From positions 1 to 58,876 of the forward strand of contig JAVJTC010000013.1 of the NCBI GenBank assembly GCA_040219085.1: a stretch of 58,876 nt of DNA, written 5' to 3'. The position numbers and the translations under genes were made by a program. Positions 36,206 through 46,329 of the stretch are shown piece by piece (the first letter of the stretch is position 1; the number at the start of each line of letters is the position of its first letter). The notes under the pieces are model-generated. The model was given only the letters and a program-made list of their open reading frames with translations, was not told the origin of the DNA and searched no databases. The DNA is from Acidimicrobiales bacterium (lineage in GTDB: Bacteria > Actinomycetota > Acidimicrobiia > Acidimicrobiales > JAVJTC01).

Positions 36206-36745
36206 TCAGTTCAGCACCCGATCGACCCGCAGTGGGCGCGGTGCGTCCTCGGCGGCCCGCCAGACCCACGCAATGACCCTCACGACCAACGGTGCGAGGA
36301 CCGCGTTGTACAGGACCGTGACGCCGAGAACGTCAGGGAGATCCGACAGTAGGTGCTTCTGGCCGAGCAGTTCGCCCACCAGGACGTAGCCGGTGACACC
36401 GAACGCCGTTCCCCCGGCTGCGAACACACCGGAGATCCACCACGCGGGCCGCACGAGGGTGTTCTCGACCTGGCCCACGAGGTAGCCCGTGATGCAGTAG
36501 ACGAGGGCGCTCAGCCCGAAGGGGGTGGGGAGGAACAGGTCGAAGGTCAGCCCGGCGGCGAACCCCATGGCGGCACCCCGGTCCGGGCCCGCCGTCAGCC
36601 CGGCAGCGACAGCGATGAGCACGAACGGGTCCGGCGCGACGTCGAAGACCCGCAGCTCGACGAACAGTTCGGTGTGCACGATGGCCACCGTGAAGATGAC
36701 GAGCGCCGCCCGGAGCACGACGAGGGGATGCACGTGGATGTTCAC
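36206..36745 (-). CDS. mreD: Rod shape-determining protein MreD
   Basis: 179 residues from GTG 36745, one base after the mreC stop. Five hydrophobic segments, with the family-like AAGLTAGPDRGAAMGFAAGL and TPFGLSALVYCITGYLVGQ. Small membrane partner of MreC/MreB. The call rests on hydropathy plus position in the mreB-C-D-mrdA-rodA order. Confidence 0.9.
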   Translation of the reverse strand: MNIHVHPLVVLRAALVIFTVAIVHTELFVELRVFDVAPDPFVLIAVAAGLTAGPDRGAAMGFAAGLTFDLFLPTPFGLSALVYCITGYLVGQVENTLVRPAWWISGVFAAGGTAFGVTGYVLVGELLGQKHLLSDLPDVLGVTVLYNAVLAPLVVRVIAWVWRAAEDAPRPLRVDRVLN

Positions 36746-36746
36746 G

Positions 36747-37577
36747 TCACTCGGTCTCGTAGAGGAGGATCGAGACCAGGGAAAGGTTCTCCACGTCGGC
36801 GGTGGGCAGGACCGAGATGATCCGCTCGAGGGTTCCCTCGTCCACCGTGACATCGCTGACGATGCCGACGGGCACACCCGCGGGGTACACGGAACGCTCC
36901 AGCCCGGACGTCTCGACGAGGTCGCCGACCACGACCTCCTCGGCCGCCTCGAGACCCTCGGTGATCAACAACGGCTGGTTCTCGCCGGTGCCACGCGCGA
37001 GCGCGACGTCGTCGATGCCGACGACCCTGATGCCGAGTTGGAAGTCCGGCTCGGTGATCAGCTGGATGCGGGCCTGGTCACCGTCGACCTCGCTGACCCT
37101 GCCGACGAGGCCGAGGTCGGTCACCGCCGGCATCCCGACCGCGATGCCGCTGTCGGAACCCTTGTCGAGGACGATCGTGAAGTCGTCGAAGTTGGTCACC
37201 GAGCCGACCACCTGGGCGGTGACCTTCGGGATGTCGGCCACGTACTCGATCTCGAGCTGCGCGAGCGCCTCGGTGAGGCGCGCCGAGGCGGACTCGTCGG
37301 CGAGCGCCTGGCCCTGCAGCGCCTCGAGCTCGAGGCGGAGTCTCTCGTTCTCGGATGCCAGGTCGTCGTACTCGGTGATGGAACTCCACGCGTCGCCCAC
37401 GGGCGAGAAGACACCGTCTGCCGCGTCCTGGACCGGCGAGAAGACGCTGCGGATCGACGACTGGGCACTCTCGAGCGGCCCGAAGTCCCGGAAGTCCAGC
37501 GTCAACAGGAAGATCGACGTGATGATCAGAAGGACGATGGTGGCGCGGGAACGCCCCGTGCGGTTGGCGACGGCCAT
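36747..37577 (-). CDS. mreC: Rod shape-determining protein MreC
   Basis: 276 residues from ATG 37577. N-terminal span (ATIVLLIITSIFLLTLDF), a coiled-coil (EYDDLASENERLRLELEALQ, about residues 68-110), and the two beta-barrel domains with DSGIAVGMPAVTDLGLVGRV. Extracellular scaffold linking MreB to the wall synthases. Confidence 0.95.
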   Translation of the reverse strand: MAVANRTGRSRATIVLLIITSIFLLTLDFRDFGPLESAQSSIRSVFSPVQDAADGVFSPVGDAWSSITEYDDLASENERLRLELEALQGQALADESASARLTEALAQLEIEYVADIPKVTAQVVGSVTNFDDFTIVLDKGSDSGIAVGMPAVTDLGLVGRVSEVDGDQARIQLITEPDFQLGIRVVGIDDVALARGTGENQPLLITEGLEAAEEVVVGDLVETSGLERSVYPAGVPVGIVSDVTVDEGTLERIISVLPTADVENLSLVSILLYETE

Positions 37578-37591
37578 CGCCGGCCTGCGGG

Positions 37592-38635
37592 CTAGCTGTC
37601 CCCGTCAGAGAACAGGACGCCACGCAGCGCCTCGAACTCTTCGAGGGACTGACCCGAACCGAGTGCCACGGCGTACAGGGGGTCGGGCGCGACGATGATG
37701 GGCATACCGGTCTCGTGCTCGAGGCGTTGGGGGAGGCCGGTGAGCAGAGCTCCGCCGCCCGCGAGGCAGATGCCGCGCTCCATGATGTCGGCGGCGAGCT
37801 CGGGCGGCGTCTTGTCGAGGGTCACCTTCACGGCGTCCACTATGGCAGCGACCGGTTCCTCGATGGCTTCGCGGATCTCGGTGGTCGAGGTCACGATCGT
37901 CTTCGGGAGCCCCGAGACGAGGTCACGACCGCGGAGCTCGGCGTAGAGCTCCTCTTCGAGTTCCCACGCGGAAGCCAACGCCAACTTGACCTCCTCCGCG
38001 GTGCGCTCACCGAGGGCGAGGCTGTACTCCTTCTTGATGAACTGGACGATGGCGTCGTCGAGTTCGTCGCCGCCGACACGCACGGACTGGCTGGCGACCA
38101 CCCCGCCGAGGGAGATGACGGCGACCTCGGTCGTACCACCACCGATGTCGACGATCATGTTGCCCGAGGGCTCCTGGACGGGCAGGCCCGCCCCGATGGC
38201 GGCGGCCATGGGCTCTTCGATGATGTAGGCCGGCTTGCGGGCGCCCGCGTACTCGGCGGCCTCCTGCACGGCACGCTGTTCGACGCCGGTGATTCCCGAC
38301 GGCACGCAGATCACCATGCGGGGCTTGGCGAAACGGCTGTGGTGGACCTTCTGGATGAAGTACCGCAGCATCTTCTCGCAGACGTCGAAGTCTGCGATGA
38401 CACCGTCCTTGAGCGGACGGATGGCACGGATGTGATCCGGGGTCCGGCCGATCATCCGCTTGGCTTCGACGCCGACTGCCAGCGGACGCCCGTCACGGAC
38501 GTTCACGGCGACCACGGACGGCTCGTCGAGAACGATGCCCTCCCCCCGGACGTACACGAGCGTGTTGGCGGTCCCTAGGTCCACGGCCATGTCGCGGCCC
38601 ATGAAGGAACCCATGTTGCGCAATAGGCTCGCCAT
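37592..38635 (-). CDS. mreB: Actin-like rod shape protein MreB
   Basis: 347 residues from ATG 38635 (MASLLRNMG), with GGGGAGAGCG upstream; a longer start at 38656 lacks an RBS. Actin-fold motifs: AVDLGTANTLVYVRG (phosphate 1), IVDIGGGTTEVAVISLGG (phosphate 2), CLAGGGALLTGLPQRL (adenosine). Organises side-wall synthesis; first gene of the operon. Confidence 0.96.
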   Translation of the reverse strand: MASLLRNMGSFMGRDMAVDLGTANTLVYVRGEGIVLDEPSVVAVNVRDGRPLAVGVEAKRMIGRTPDHIRAIRPLKDGVIADFDVCEKMLRYFIQKVHHSRFAKPRMVICVPSGITGVEQRAVQEAAEYAGARKPAYIIEEPMAAAIGAGLPVQEPSGNMIVDIGGGTTEVAVISLGGVVASQSVRVGGDELDDAIVQFIKKEYSLALGERTAEEVKLALASAWELEEELYAELRGRDLVSGLPKTIVTSTTEIREAIEEPVAAIVDAVKVTLDKTPPELAADIMERGICLAGGGALLTGLPQRLEHETGMPIIVAPDPLYAVALGSGQSLEEFEALRGVLFSDGDS

Positions 38636-38747
38636 GTCGTCTCGCTCTCCCCACACTGTCGGAGGGTCGATTCGGCGTCCGCTACGCCCGGACCGGAGGT
38701 GCAGAGGTTTCCCGTGCGCGCACGGCCCCTCCTCCGATATCCGCGCG

Positions 38748-38753
38748 AGTGTA
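38748..38753 (-). promoter_or_regulatory. Candidate promoter of the mre operon
   Basis: -10 TACACT on the minus strand about 112 bases before the mreB ATG, with TGACGA-like bases upstream. This would give a leader of about 105 bases. The gap between mreB and ndk (38636-38841) holds no other gene. Confidence 0.35.
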
Positions 38754-38841
38754 GACCCGCATCGTCACGGATTCGCAATGGTCCACGCGCCGGGTGCGCT
38801 GTCGAGCGCTACTGCGGGGCGGCGACAGGCGGTCCCGGGCC

Positions 38842-39252
38842 TCAGACGAGGTCGGGGAAAAAGAGTCGGATCTCACGGGCGGCGGACTCCGGGCCGTCGC
38901 TGCCGTGGACGAGGTTCTCGGTCATCACGGTGCCGAAGTCGCCGCGGATGGTCCCCGGAGGTGCCGTCGCGGGGTTCGTCGGACCCATCAGCGTCCGCAC
39001 GATCTCCCAGGTGTCATCAGGTCCCTGTAGGACCATCGCCACCGACGGGCTCCGGCCGATGAACTCGACGAGGTCGTCGTAGAAGCCCTTGCCGACGTGC
39101 TCCTCGTAGTGCCGCGAGGCGAGGTCCGCGTCAATCGTGACCATGCGCATGGCGACGATCCGCAGCCCCTTCGATTCGAAGCGGGCGGTGATTTCTCCGA
39201 CGAGGCCACGTTCGACGGCGTCGGGCTTTGCGAGTACGAGGGTCCTGTTCAT
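38842..39252 (-). CDS. ndk: Nucleoside diphosphate kinase
   Basis: 136 residues, normal length. MNRTLVLAKPDAVERGLVGE at the start; catalytic His in the NFVHGSDGPESAAREI block (here NLVHGSD). Balances NTP/dNTP pools. A -10-like TAGGGT lies 9 bases before the ATG. folC ends 84 bases upstream. Confidence 0.96.
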   Translation of the reverse strand: MNRTLVLAKPDAVERGLVGEITARFESKGLRIVAMRMVTIDADLASRHYEEHVGKGFYDDLVEFIGRSPSVAMVLQGPDDTWEIVRTLMGPTNPATAPPGTIRGDFGTVMTENLVHGSDGPESAAREIRLFFPDLV

Positions 39253-39335
39253 CGGGGCGGAACCCTACCCCGACCCGCTGCCGGCGACGACACCGTCGGA
39301 CCTGTTTCGGCGCCCGTGGCAGCCCGCCACGAAGC

Positions 39336-40646
39336 TCAGTCGGCGCTCAGGGCGTCCACGACGCCCCGCAGGGACATCCGCGCCGCGCCGGCCACGTACA
39401 TGGAGCCAGCGATGAACACGACATCTCCCGGTCCGCTCAGTGCGAGCGCCCGGTCCACGGCCTCCGGGACCGAGGCGATCACCTCGACGTCGACACCGTC
39501 GGCCGCAGCCTTCGCGATCTCTGTCGCCGCCAGACCGCGGGGCGACGGCGCCGTGGTGGCAATCACGAGTTCGGCCGATGACGCCCCCAGCGATTCGAGC
39601 ATGGCGACCGGATCGCGCTCGGTGGTCATCCCGACGACGAGCGTGGTCCGTCCCGTCGCGGAGAAGTCGGTTGCGAGCGTCTCGGCCGCGGCCGCTGCGC
39701 CGTCGGGGTTGTGGGCTGCGTCGATGACGACGAGCGGCTCGTGTCCGACGACCTCGAATCGACCGTGCAGATTCGCGCCACCGAACGCCTCGGTGACGAG
39801 GTCCTCGCCGGGGAGGGCGCCGAGTAGTGCCTCGGCCGCGACGAGCGCCGCCGCGGCGTTGTCGCCCTGCCAGGCGCCGTGCATCGAGACGAAGACCTCG
39901 TCGATCGCTCCCAGGGGCGTGCGGATGTCCACCAGCCGACCGCCGACGGCCAACTCGTTGCGGTCACAGCCCCAGTCCCGGCCCCGCAACAGGAGCTCGG
40001 CGTGTTCGGTGTCGGCGAACACCTCCACCACCTCGGGGTTGGTGTCACCCAGCACGACGATGCTGTCGGGTTCGACGATCCCGGACTTCTCCCAGGCGAT
40101 GGCCCGCCGCCACCCGGGGGCGCCGTCCGTGTGGTCGCGGGCGATGTTGGTGCACACTGCGACGTCGGCGTGCACGACGTTGGTCGCGTCGTAGCGGCCG
40201 AGCTTGCCGACCTCCACGACGGCGACGTCGACAGCCGCGTCGGCGAAGTAACGCAGCGCGGCGGCCGTCAACAGCTCGAACCACGACGGCGTGTCGGAGA
40301 GGTGCGCCTCGACGACACGGAGGTGGTCGAGGGTGTCGGCCAGGACGTCGTGGTCGATCGCCTCACCGTCCACCCGGATCCGCTCGCTGACGTGTTCGAG
40401 GTGGGGACTGGCGTATGTGCCGACCCGTAGGCCCGAGGCGGTCAGCAGGCGCGTGATGAGGTGAGAGGTGGAGCCCTTGCCGTTCGTGCCGGTCACGTGC
40501 ACGACGCGGTAGTCGCCCTGGGGGTCGCCGAGGAGTTCGACGAGGCGACGCATCCGCTCGAGGCTCAGCCCTTCGACCTTCCCGGCCGTGGCCTCGAGGT
40601 TGATGTGGGTGTCGAGCCACGCGAGCGCGTGATCGAGTGGTGGCAC
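39336..40646 (-). CDS. folC: Bifunctional folylpolyglutamate/dihydrofolate synthase
   Basis: 436 residues from GTG 40646, 13 bases after the clpX stop; longer in-frame starts lie inside clpX. Mur-ligase fold: P-loop VTGTNGKGSTSHLITRLL, GTYASPHLEHVSERIRV, HAAHNPDG (here VIDAAHNPDGAAAAA). Adds glutamates to folates and may also make dihydrofolate. Confidence 0.93.
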   Translation of the reverse strand: MPPLDHALAWLDTHINLEATAGKVEGLSLERMRRLVELLGDPQGDYRVVHVTGTNGKGSTSHLITRLLTASGLRVGTYASPHLEHVSERIRVDGEAIDHDVLADTLDHLRVVEAHLSDTPSWFELLTAAALRYFADAAVDVAVVEVGKLGRYDATNVVHADVAVCTNIARDHTDGAPGWRRAIAWEKSGIVEPDSIVVLGDTNPEVVEVFADTEHAELLLRGRDWGCDRNELAVGGRLVDIRTPLGAIDEVFVSMHGAWQGDNAAAALVAAEALLGALPGEDLVTEAFGGANLHGRFEVVGHEPLVVIDAAHNPDGAAAAAETLATDFSATGRTTLVVGMTTERDPVAMLESLGASSAELVIATTAPSPRGLAATEIAKAAADGVDVEVIASVPEAVDRALALSGPGDVVFIAGSMYVAGAARMSLRGVVDALSAD

Positions 40647-40659
40647 CGGGGCGGCGGGG

Positions 40660-41931
<1,272 letters not shown>

Positions 41932-41961
41932 GTCAGGTCCGTCTCCCCCGTGTCGTCCGGT

Positions 41962-42597
41962 TCAGCTGACCGCGGAAATGGGGCCGGAGGTGTCGGCGGA
42001 ATCGCGGGTGCTGATGACCTCGTCGATGATGCCGTACTCCTTGGCCTCCGCCGCTGTCATGACGTAGTCGCGGTCGGTGTCCTTTTCGATGCGCTCCAGG
42101 GGTTGGCCCGTGTGGTGGGAGAGGAGCTCTTCGAGTTGCTTCTTCAACCGCTGGATCTCCCTGGATGCGATCTCGAGGTCCGACACCTGACCCTGGGCCC
42201 CGGCGTAGGGCTGGTGGATCAGCACACGTGAGTGTGGCAGAGCGAGACGCTTGCCCGGTGTACCCGCCGCGAGCAGCACCGCTGCGGCCGACGCGGCCTG
42301 GCCGAAGCACAACGTGACGATGTCGGGCTTGATGTACTGCATCGTGTCGTAGATGGCGAACAGCGCGTTGATGTCGCCGCCCGGCGAGTTGATGTAAAGC
42401 GAGATGTCCTTGTCGGGGTTCTCGGACTCGAGGTGCAGGAACTGCGCCGAGATGAGGTTGGCGATGGTGTCGTCGATGGGCGTGCCGAGGAAGATGATGT
42501 TCTCCTTCAGCAGCCGCGAGTAGAGATCGAAGGCCCGCTCGCCGCGGTTCGTCTGCTCGACGACCGTGGGAACGAGGTAGTTCCAGGCCTGCGTCAC
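41962..42597 (-). CDS. clpP: ATP-dependent Clp protease proteolytic subunit ClpP
   Basis: 211 residues from GTG 42597, overlapping the tig stop (GTGA). Serine protease: [20 protein letters not shown], nucleophile Ser in [16 protein letters not shown], His in [14 protein letters not shown], and Asp in [20 protein letters not shown]. The residue after the catalytic Ser is Ala-Ala-Ala rather than the common Met-Gly-Ala. No second clpP copy is next to it, although actinobacteria often have two. Confidence 0.95.
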   Translation of the reverse strand: MTQAWNYLVPTVVEQTNRGERAFDLYSRLLKENIIFLGTPIDDTIANLISAQFLHLESENPDKDISLYINSPGGDINALFAIYDTMQYIKPDIVTLCFGQAASAAAVLLAAGTPGKRLALPHSRVLIHQPYAGAQGQVSDLEIASREIQRLKKQLEELLSHHTGQPLERIEKDTDRDYVMTAAEAKEYGIIDEVISTRDSADTSGPISAVS

Positions 42598-44063
42598 GCT
42601 TGCTCCTTGTCCTCGCCGCCAGAGGCGGATGATTCGTCGTCGGCGTCGTCTTCGTCGTCAGTATCGATGGTGTCGTCGGTGTCACCGTCGTCCAACACCG
42701 CCGAGGCCTCGTCGTGTTCCCCTGTTTCGTCCGCGTCGTCTTCGTCCTCGTCGGGGACGAGGTCGGCACGGTCGATGGGCTGACCCTCGTGGTCCACGAT
42801 CTCGCTCGACTCGACGAGCATGTCGAGGGCGAGCCGCTTGCGGACGTCGATGCGGATGTCGCCGAGGCGGTCGCCCTCCTCGAGGGCTTCACGGACGGCA
42901 TCGGCAGGCTGGCCGAACTGCTCGGCGAGCTTGGCGATCTCGGCGTCGATCTCTTCGTCACCGACCTCGATCCCCTCGGCGAGGGCGACCGCGCGCAGGG
43001 CGAGGTCCACCTTCACCGCTGTGGTGGCCCCCTCTCGCATGTCCTCGACCATCTTCTGAGGGTCCTGACCCGTCATCTGGAAGTACTGCTCCATCTCCAT
43101 CCCGGCGGAGCGCAGGCGCATGGCGAGGTCCTGGATGCGGTTCTGGATCTCGGCGTCGACCATGGCCTTGGGCGGCTCCTCGGGCACGAGCTGGGCCAGC
43201 GCCTCGGCGACCTTGCCGCGCAGCTGATCCTCGGCACCGGCGACCTTCTGAGCCCGCAGGTCACGGCGGGTGGACGCACGGAAGTCCTCGATGGTCGCGA
43301 ACTCGGTGAAGCCGGCGACGAACTCGTCGTCGGCGTCGGGGAGGACCCGCTCCTGCACCTCTTTGACGAGGATGCGGAAGTCGATCTCGTCGTCGACGTT
43401 CTCGTCGGGGTGGGCCGCGGTGAACTCGAAGATGTCGCCGGGCTTGGCGCCGCGCAGGTTCTTGTCGATTTCGGGGATTGCCCCGTCTTCGGTGATCTCG
43501 TAGGCGTAGTCGTCGGCGGTGAGGCCGTCGACCTCTTCGCCGTCGATGGTGCCGGCGATGTCGACGGTCACGTGGTCGCCGTTCATCGCGGGACGGTCGA
43601 CCGGTGCGAGCTCCGAATGCTGCGCGCGGAGGCGTTCGACGGCCTGCTCCACCTCTTCGTCGGTGGGGACGGGCGAGTCGATCTCGACGCGCAGCCCGTT
43701 GTAGCCGGCCACGAGGATCTCGGGCCGGATCTCCACGACGGCGTCGAAGACGATCGGGCCCTCTTCGGCGCCCTCGGTGATGTCGATCTCGGGCGGGGCG
43801 ATCGCGTCCACGTCGTGTTCACGGATGGCCCGGGCGTAGGCGTCGGGAATGGCGTCCTGCAGCGCCTGGGAGCGCGCGTAGCCGCTGCCCATCCTGGCCT
43901 CGAGCACGCGACGCGGGGCCTTGCCGGGGCGGAACCCGGGGAGTCTCACCTCCCGCGCGATCTTCCGGTAGGCATCGTTGAGAGCTGTTTCGAACTCGTC
44001 GTCGTCGATGCCGATGCTGAGCTTGACCTTGTTGCCCTCGAGGGGCTCGACGGAAGTCTTCAT
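42594..44063 (-). CDS. tig: Trigger factor
   Basis: 489 residues from ATG 44063. Ribosome-binding signature [17 protein letters not shown] near residue 45, PPIase domain in the middle (about 155-245), and a helical C-terminal domain. The last ~80 residues are an unusually acidic Asp/Glu tail ([15 protein letters not shown] and more). Binds nascent chains at the ribosome exit. First gene of the tig-clpP-clpX-folC string. Confidence 0.96.
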   Translation of the reverse strand: MKTSVEPLEGNKVKLSIGIDDDEFETALNDAYRKIAREVRLPGFRPGKAPRRVLEARMGSGYARSQALQDAIPDAYARAIREHDVDAIAPPEIDITEGAEEGPIVFDAVVEIRPEILVAGYNGLRVEIDSPVPTDEEVEQAVERLRAQHSELAPVDRPAMNGDHVTVDIAGTIDGEEVDGLTADDYAYEITEDGAIPEIDKNLRGAKPGDIFEFTAAHPDENVDDEIDFRILVKEVQERVLPDADDEFVAGFTEFATIEDFRASTRRDLRAQKVAGAEDQLRGKVAEALAQLVPEEPPKAMVDAEIQNRIQDLAMRLRSAGMEMEQYFQMTGQDPQKMVEDMREGATTAVKVDLALRAVALAEGIEVGDEEIDAEIAKLAEQFGQPADAVREALEEGDRLGDIRIDVRKRLALDMLVESSEIVDHEGQPIDRADLVPDEDEDDADETGEHDEASAVLDDGDTDDTIDTDDEDDADDESSASGGEDKEQA

Positions 44064-44072
44064 CGGCCCATG

Positions 44073-44078
44073 AGTGTA
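44073..44078 (-). promoter_or_regulatory. -10 box of tig
   Basis: TACACT on the minus strand, 9 bases before the tig ATG; leader of only 2-3 bases expected. Confidence 0.4.
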
Positions 44079-44146
44079 CGGGCTGGGTCGCGCTGTGCCC
44101 CGGGCTGTTCCGGCTCGGGTCTTGTCTGGGTAACGTTGTGGGTTCT

Positions 44147-44218
44147 GCGGGTGTAGTTCAACGGCCAGAACCTCAGCCTTCCAAGCTGATGATGCCGGTT
44201 CGATTCCGGTCACCCGCT
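44147..44218 (+). tRNA. tRNA-Gly (anticodon TCC)
   Basis: Acceptor GCGGGTG/CACCCGC, D-arm with GTTCAACGGCCAGAAC, anticodon loop TTCCAAG (TCC), T-arm CCGGT/TTCGATT/CCGG-type, discriminator T at 44218 and encoded CCA at 44219-44221. A -10-like TAACGT lies at 44131-44136. Accessory DNA starts directly behind it, so its 3' end is the likely integration site of the right-hand island. Confidence 0.95.
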
Positions 44219-44221
44219 CCA

Positions 44222-44337
44222 TTGAGAGGGCAGCGTTGTCGCAGGTCAGAGGCGATTTTCGCTGCACGGCGAATCTCACGCCGCCTCACCAGATCTCCCC
44301 CGATCTGGCGTGAGTCGCGGACCAGACGCGGACCAGG
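44222..44337 (+). other. Putative attachment-site flank behind tRNA-Gly
   Basis: CTCACGCC (44274-44281) pairs with GGCGTGAG (44307-44314), with an inner CCAGATC/GATCTGG pair. An 11-bp unit CGCGGACCAG(A/G) is tandemly repeated at 44316-44326 and 44327-44337. A 15-bp sequence TCGCAGGTCAGAGGC at 44239-44253 recurs at 45307-45321. Phased tandem repeats next to a tRNA 3' end resemble integrase arm sites. Confidence 0.4.
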
Positions 44338-44383
44338 GCCGACCCTCCGAGGTGCGGGCTGCAAGGGAGCGAGGAGAAAGGTT

Positions 44384-45250
44384 GTGACCGATGCCGCGTC
44401 ACGAGATGATCAGTTCTTCAAGTTCCTGCCGGGACCATCCGCACGAGAGACCGAGGAACAGGTTGCCGGGTACATCGAGCTGACCCTCGAACACGTCGAC
44501 GGTCGATTGCTTGGTCCGCGAACCCGGTGCGATGCCGCGACGCCCGACGCGTTGCGTGTCGACTTCACCTATGAGTCGACGGATCAACCGGTCGCGTTGG
44601 AGGTCACTTCGCTAACGCTGCCAGCGGCGGCAGCCTTCGCCGCCGAGCTGAGGAAGTTCGGAAGCGCACTCGACGAGAAAGCTCGTCGCAACGCGTTCGA
44701 GGGCTGGCACATCGGGATCCGGCAGGGCTCCGACCTCGCAGCCCTAGGCAGACCATTGGAGGACTTCCTCCGAAGTCAGTCGAGCCGTGATGCACCGGCG
44801 CTGTTCTCAACTCGGGAGGCACCCACAGATCTGGATGCGACAAGCCTGTCGCTTCTATCCGATGCGCTCGACCTCGGCCTCGAACTCGCGCTTCGCTTCG
44901 ACCAGCCGGGCATAACCGTCGAGCCTCCGATCTCCCAGACTGGCACGGTCGGCGGCTTCCACGTGCCGTTGAGAGCTGCGCTCAACGAGAATGCCGAGAA
45001 GCTCCGCGAGGCCCGACCCCGGGAGACACACCTCGTCGTGTGGCCGGGACGAAGCGTCAGTGCAGACCCTTCTCAGACACCGCCTCCGAGGCTGCCCGAC
45101 TCGGTTGACGTCCTCTGGGTGATGCTGGACTACTACGACGCAAAGTGCACCTACCGGCTCTGGCGAACGGCACAATCCGACTCACGTTGGGAGCTGCTTC
45201 ACCACCCTCTCGGTGAGCCTCGTCAGTTCCATCCCGCGCGTGAGGATTAG
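44384..45250 (+). CDS. Hypothetical protein, possible PD-(D/E)XK-like fold
   Basis: 288 residues from GTG 44384, with GAGGAG 7 bases upstream. Near residues 52-75 the pattern LRVDFTYESTDQPVALEVTS places an Asp on one strand and Glu-Val-Thr on the next, as in restriction-like nucleases where the Lys is replaced. A long helix with EKARRNAFEGWHIGIRQG follows, and the C-terminal third is alpha/beta (VDVLWVMLDYY). I do not recognise a named family. First gene of the island, flanked by the direct repeats at 44239 and 45307. Nuclease fold is a guess. Confidence 0.6.
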   Translation: MTDAASRDDQFFKFLPGPSARETEEQVAGYIELTLEHVDGRLLGPRTRCDAATPDALRVDFTYESTDQPVALEVTSLTLPAAAAFAAELRKFGSALDEKARRNAFEGWHIGIRQGSDLAALGRPLEDFLRSQSSRDAPALFSTREAPTDLDATSLSLLSDALDLGLELALRFDQPGITVEPPISQTGTVGGFHVPLRAALNENAEKLREARPRETHLVVWPGRSVSADPSQTPPPRLPDSVDVLWVMLDYYDAKCTYRLWRTAQSDSRWELLHHPLGEPRQFHPARED

Positions 45251-45454
45251 AAGTCCGTCCGATCCCAGATCAGCCCGTATCGCAGCGTGTACCCGTGTCG
45301 GCAAACTCGCAGGTCAGAGGCCCCCATCGGGCGGCAACCGTGACATCCCGTCGCACCGCGTGATCACGCGTCTGTGACCAACCTGTGACCAGCAGCCAGC
45401 TACCTGCCGCTCCGCCCCTCGCGGAGGCGTGCACCAAGCAGCCACAATGGACGC
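45251..45454. other. Intergenic stretch with phased repeats and a leaderless promoter
   Basis: No ORF. Contains the second copy of TCGCAGGTCAGAGGC (45307-45321) and an 11-base-phased pair of CTGTGACCA (45372-45380, 45383-45391). The -10-like CACAAT at 45443-45448 is 6 bases before the next GTG. Confidence 0.5.
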
Positions 45455-45877
45455 GTGGTCCGCAACCGTGCTCCCCGAACCTGGGATGACGGCTTCGATC
45501 GCCCTCCATGGTCGCCGCTGGCGTTCACGGTGGCGGTTCTCGCAGTCTGCGTCGTACTCGTCGGCGTGCTCATCTGGTGGTGGCTACCTGACCTGCCGGG
45601 CTCGGGCCGTACTCGATTCGTCAACGAGACTGACGTCACCATCTCCCTTCGGGAGTACAACAGCTTCGGAGACGGTCCGACCGAACAGCAGACCCTCGCG
45701 CCCGGCATCGAGATCGAGTGGAATTGCAGAGCCGAGTACGGGCTCGAACTCGTCCGGCCTGACGGTTCGACGGTGCTCGTCCCCGACTCGTGGTGCTCCC
45801 AGAGCCGGGTTGACATCGGACCGTGCTGGACCGAGCACGTTGAAGAAGGAGCGCAGCCCTGCCGCGGCGAGCAGTGA
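45455..45877 (+). CDS. Small single-span membrane protein
   Basis: 140 residues from GTG 45455. Arg/Pro-rich N-terminus, one span at about residues 22-44 (LAFTVAVLAVCVVLVGVLIW), and an extracellular domain of about 95 residues with four cysteines (WNCRAEY, DSWCSQ, GPCWTE, QPCRGE) that could form two disulfides. Unknown function. CACAAT 6 bases upstream of the start suggests a leaderless mRNA. Confidence 0.65.
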   Translation: MVRNRAPRTWDDGFDRPPWSPLAFTVAVLAVCVVLVGVLIWWWLPDLPGSGRTRFVNETDVTISLREYNSFGDGPTEQQTLAPGIEIEWNCRAEYGLELVRPDGSTVLVPDSWCSQSRVDIGPCWTEHVEEGAQPCRGEQ

Positions 45878-46008
45878 GGGCGATGCTTCTTCGGCCCAGA
45901 GCCCGCGCAACGTCGAGGGACTCACCCCGACCCGGGAACACCACCATCGGCAGTCGTCGTTTCGCTCTGGTTTTCGGCCTCTCGCGGCCTCATCGCGGCC
46001 TGAGACCT

Positions 46009-46329
46009 CTAGTCGAACTGCGTCGCACCGACCCACGCCTCGAATCCGAGGGTTACGACCGTCAAGGCCACGACACCGATCATCAACCCGCGGACCGGCC
46101 GGTTCCGAAACCACCGCCACACCACCCAACCCCAACCTGCCGCCGCGGGGAGCGTCACGAGCGGTGCAGCAGGGAGACAGTCACCACCCGCCGCGTGCCG
46201 ACACTCCAACCAGATCGAGAGCGCGGACAACACGAACCACGTGACGAAGGCAGCCGACGCGGGTCCGCCCACGGGTGGCGGGTCGAACTGCCCCTCTTCG
46301 GGCGCAGCGCGATCTGGCGCACGGGTCAC
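46009..46329 (-). CDS. Three-span small membrane protein
   Basis: 106 residues from GTG 46329, overlapping the stop of the upstream nuclease-like gene (GTGA). Hydrophobic stretches at about residues 25-42, 52-70 and 80-100. No family recognised. The tight coupling to the PD-(D/E)XK-like gene is the only hint of function. Confidence 0.6.
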   Translation of the reverse strand: MTRAPDRAAPEEGQFDPPPVGGPASAAFVTWFVLSALSIWLECRHAAGGDCLPAAPLVTLPAAAGWGWVVWRWFRNRPVRGLMIGVVALTVVTLGFEAWVGATQFD

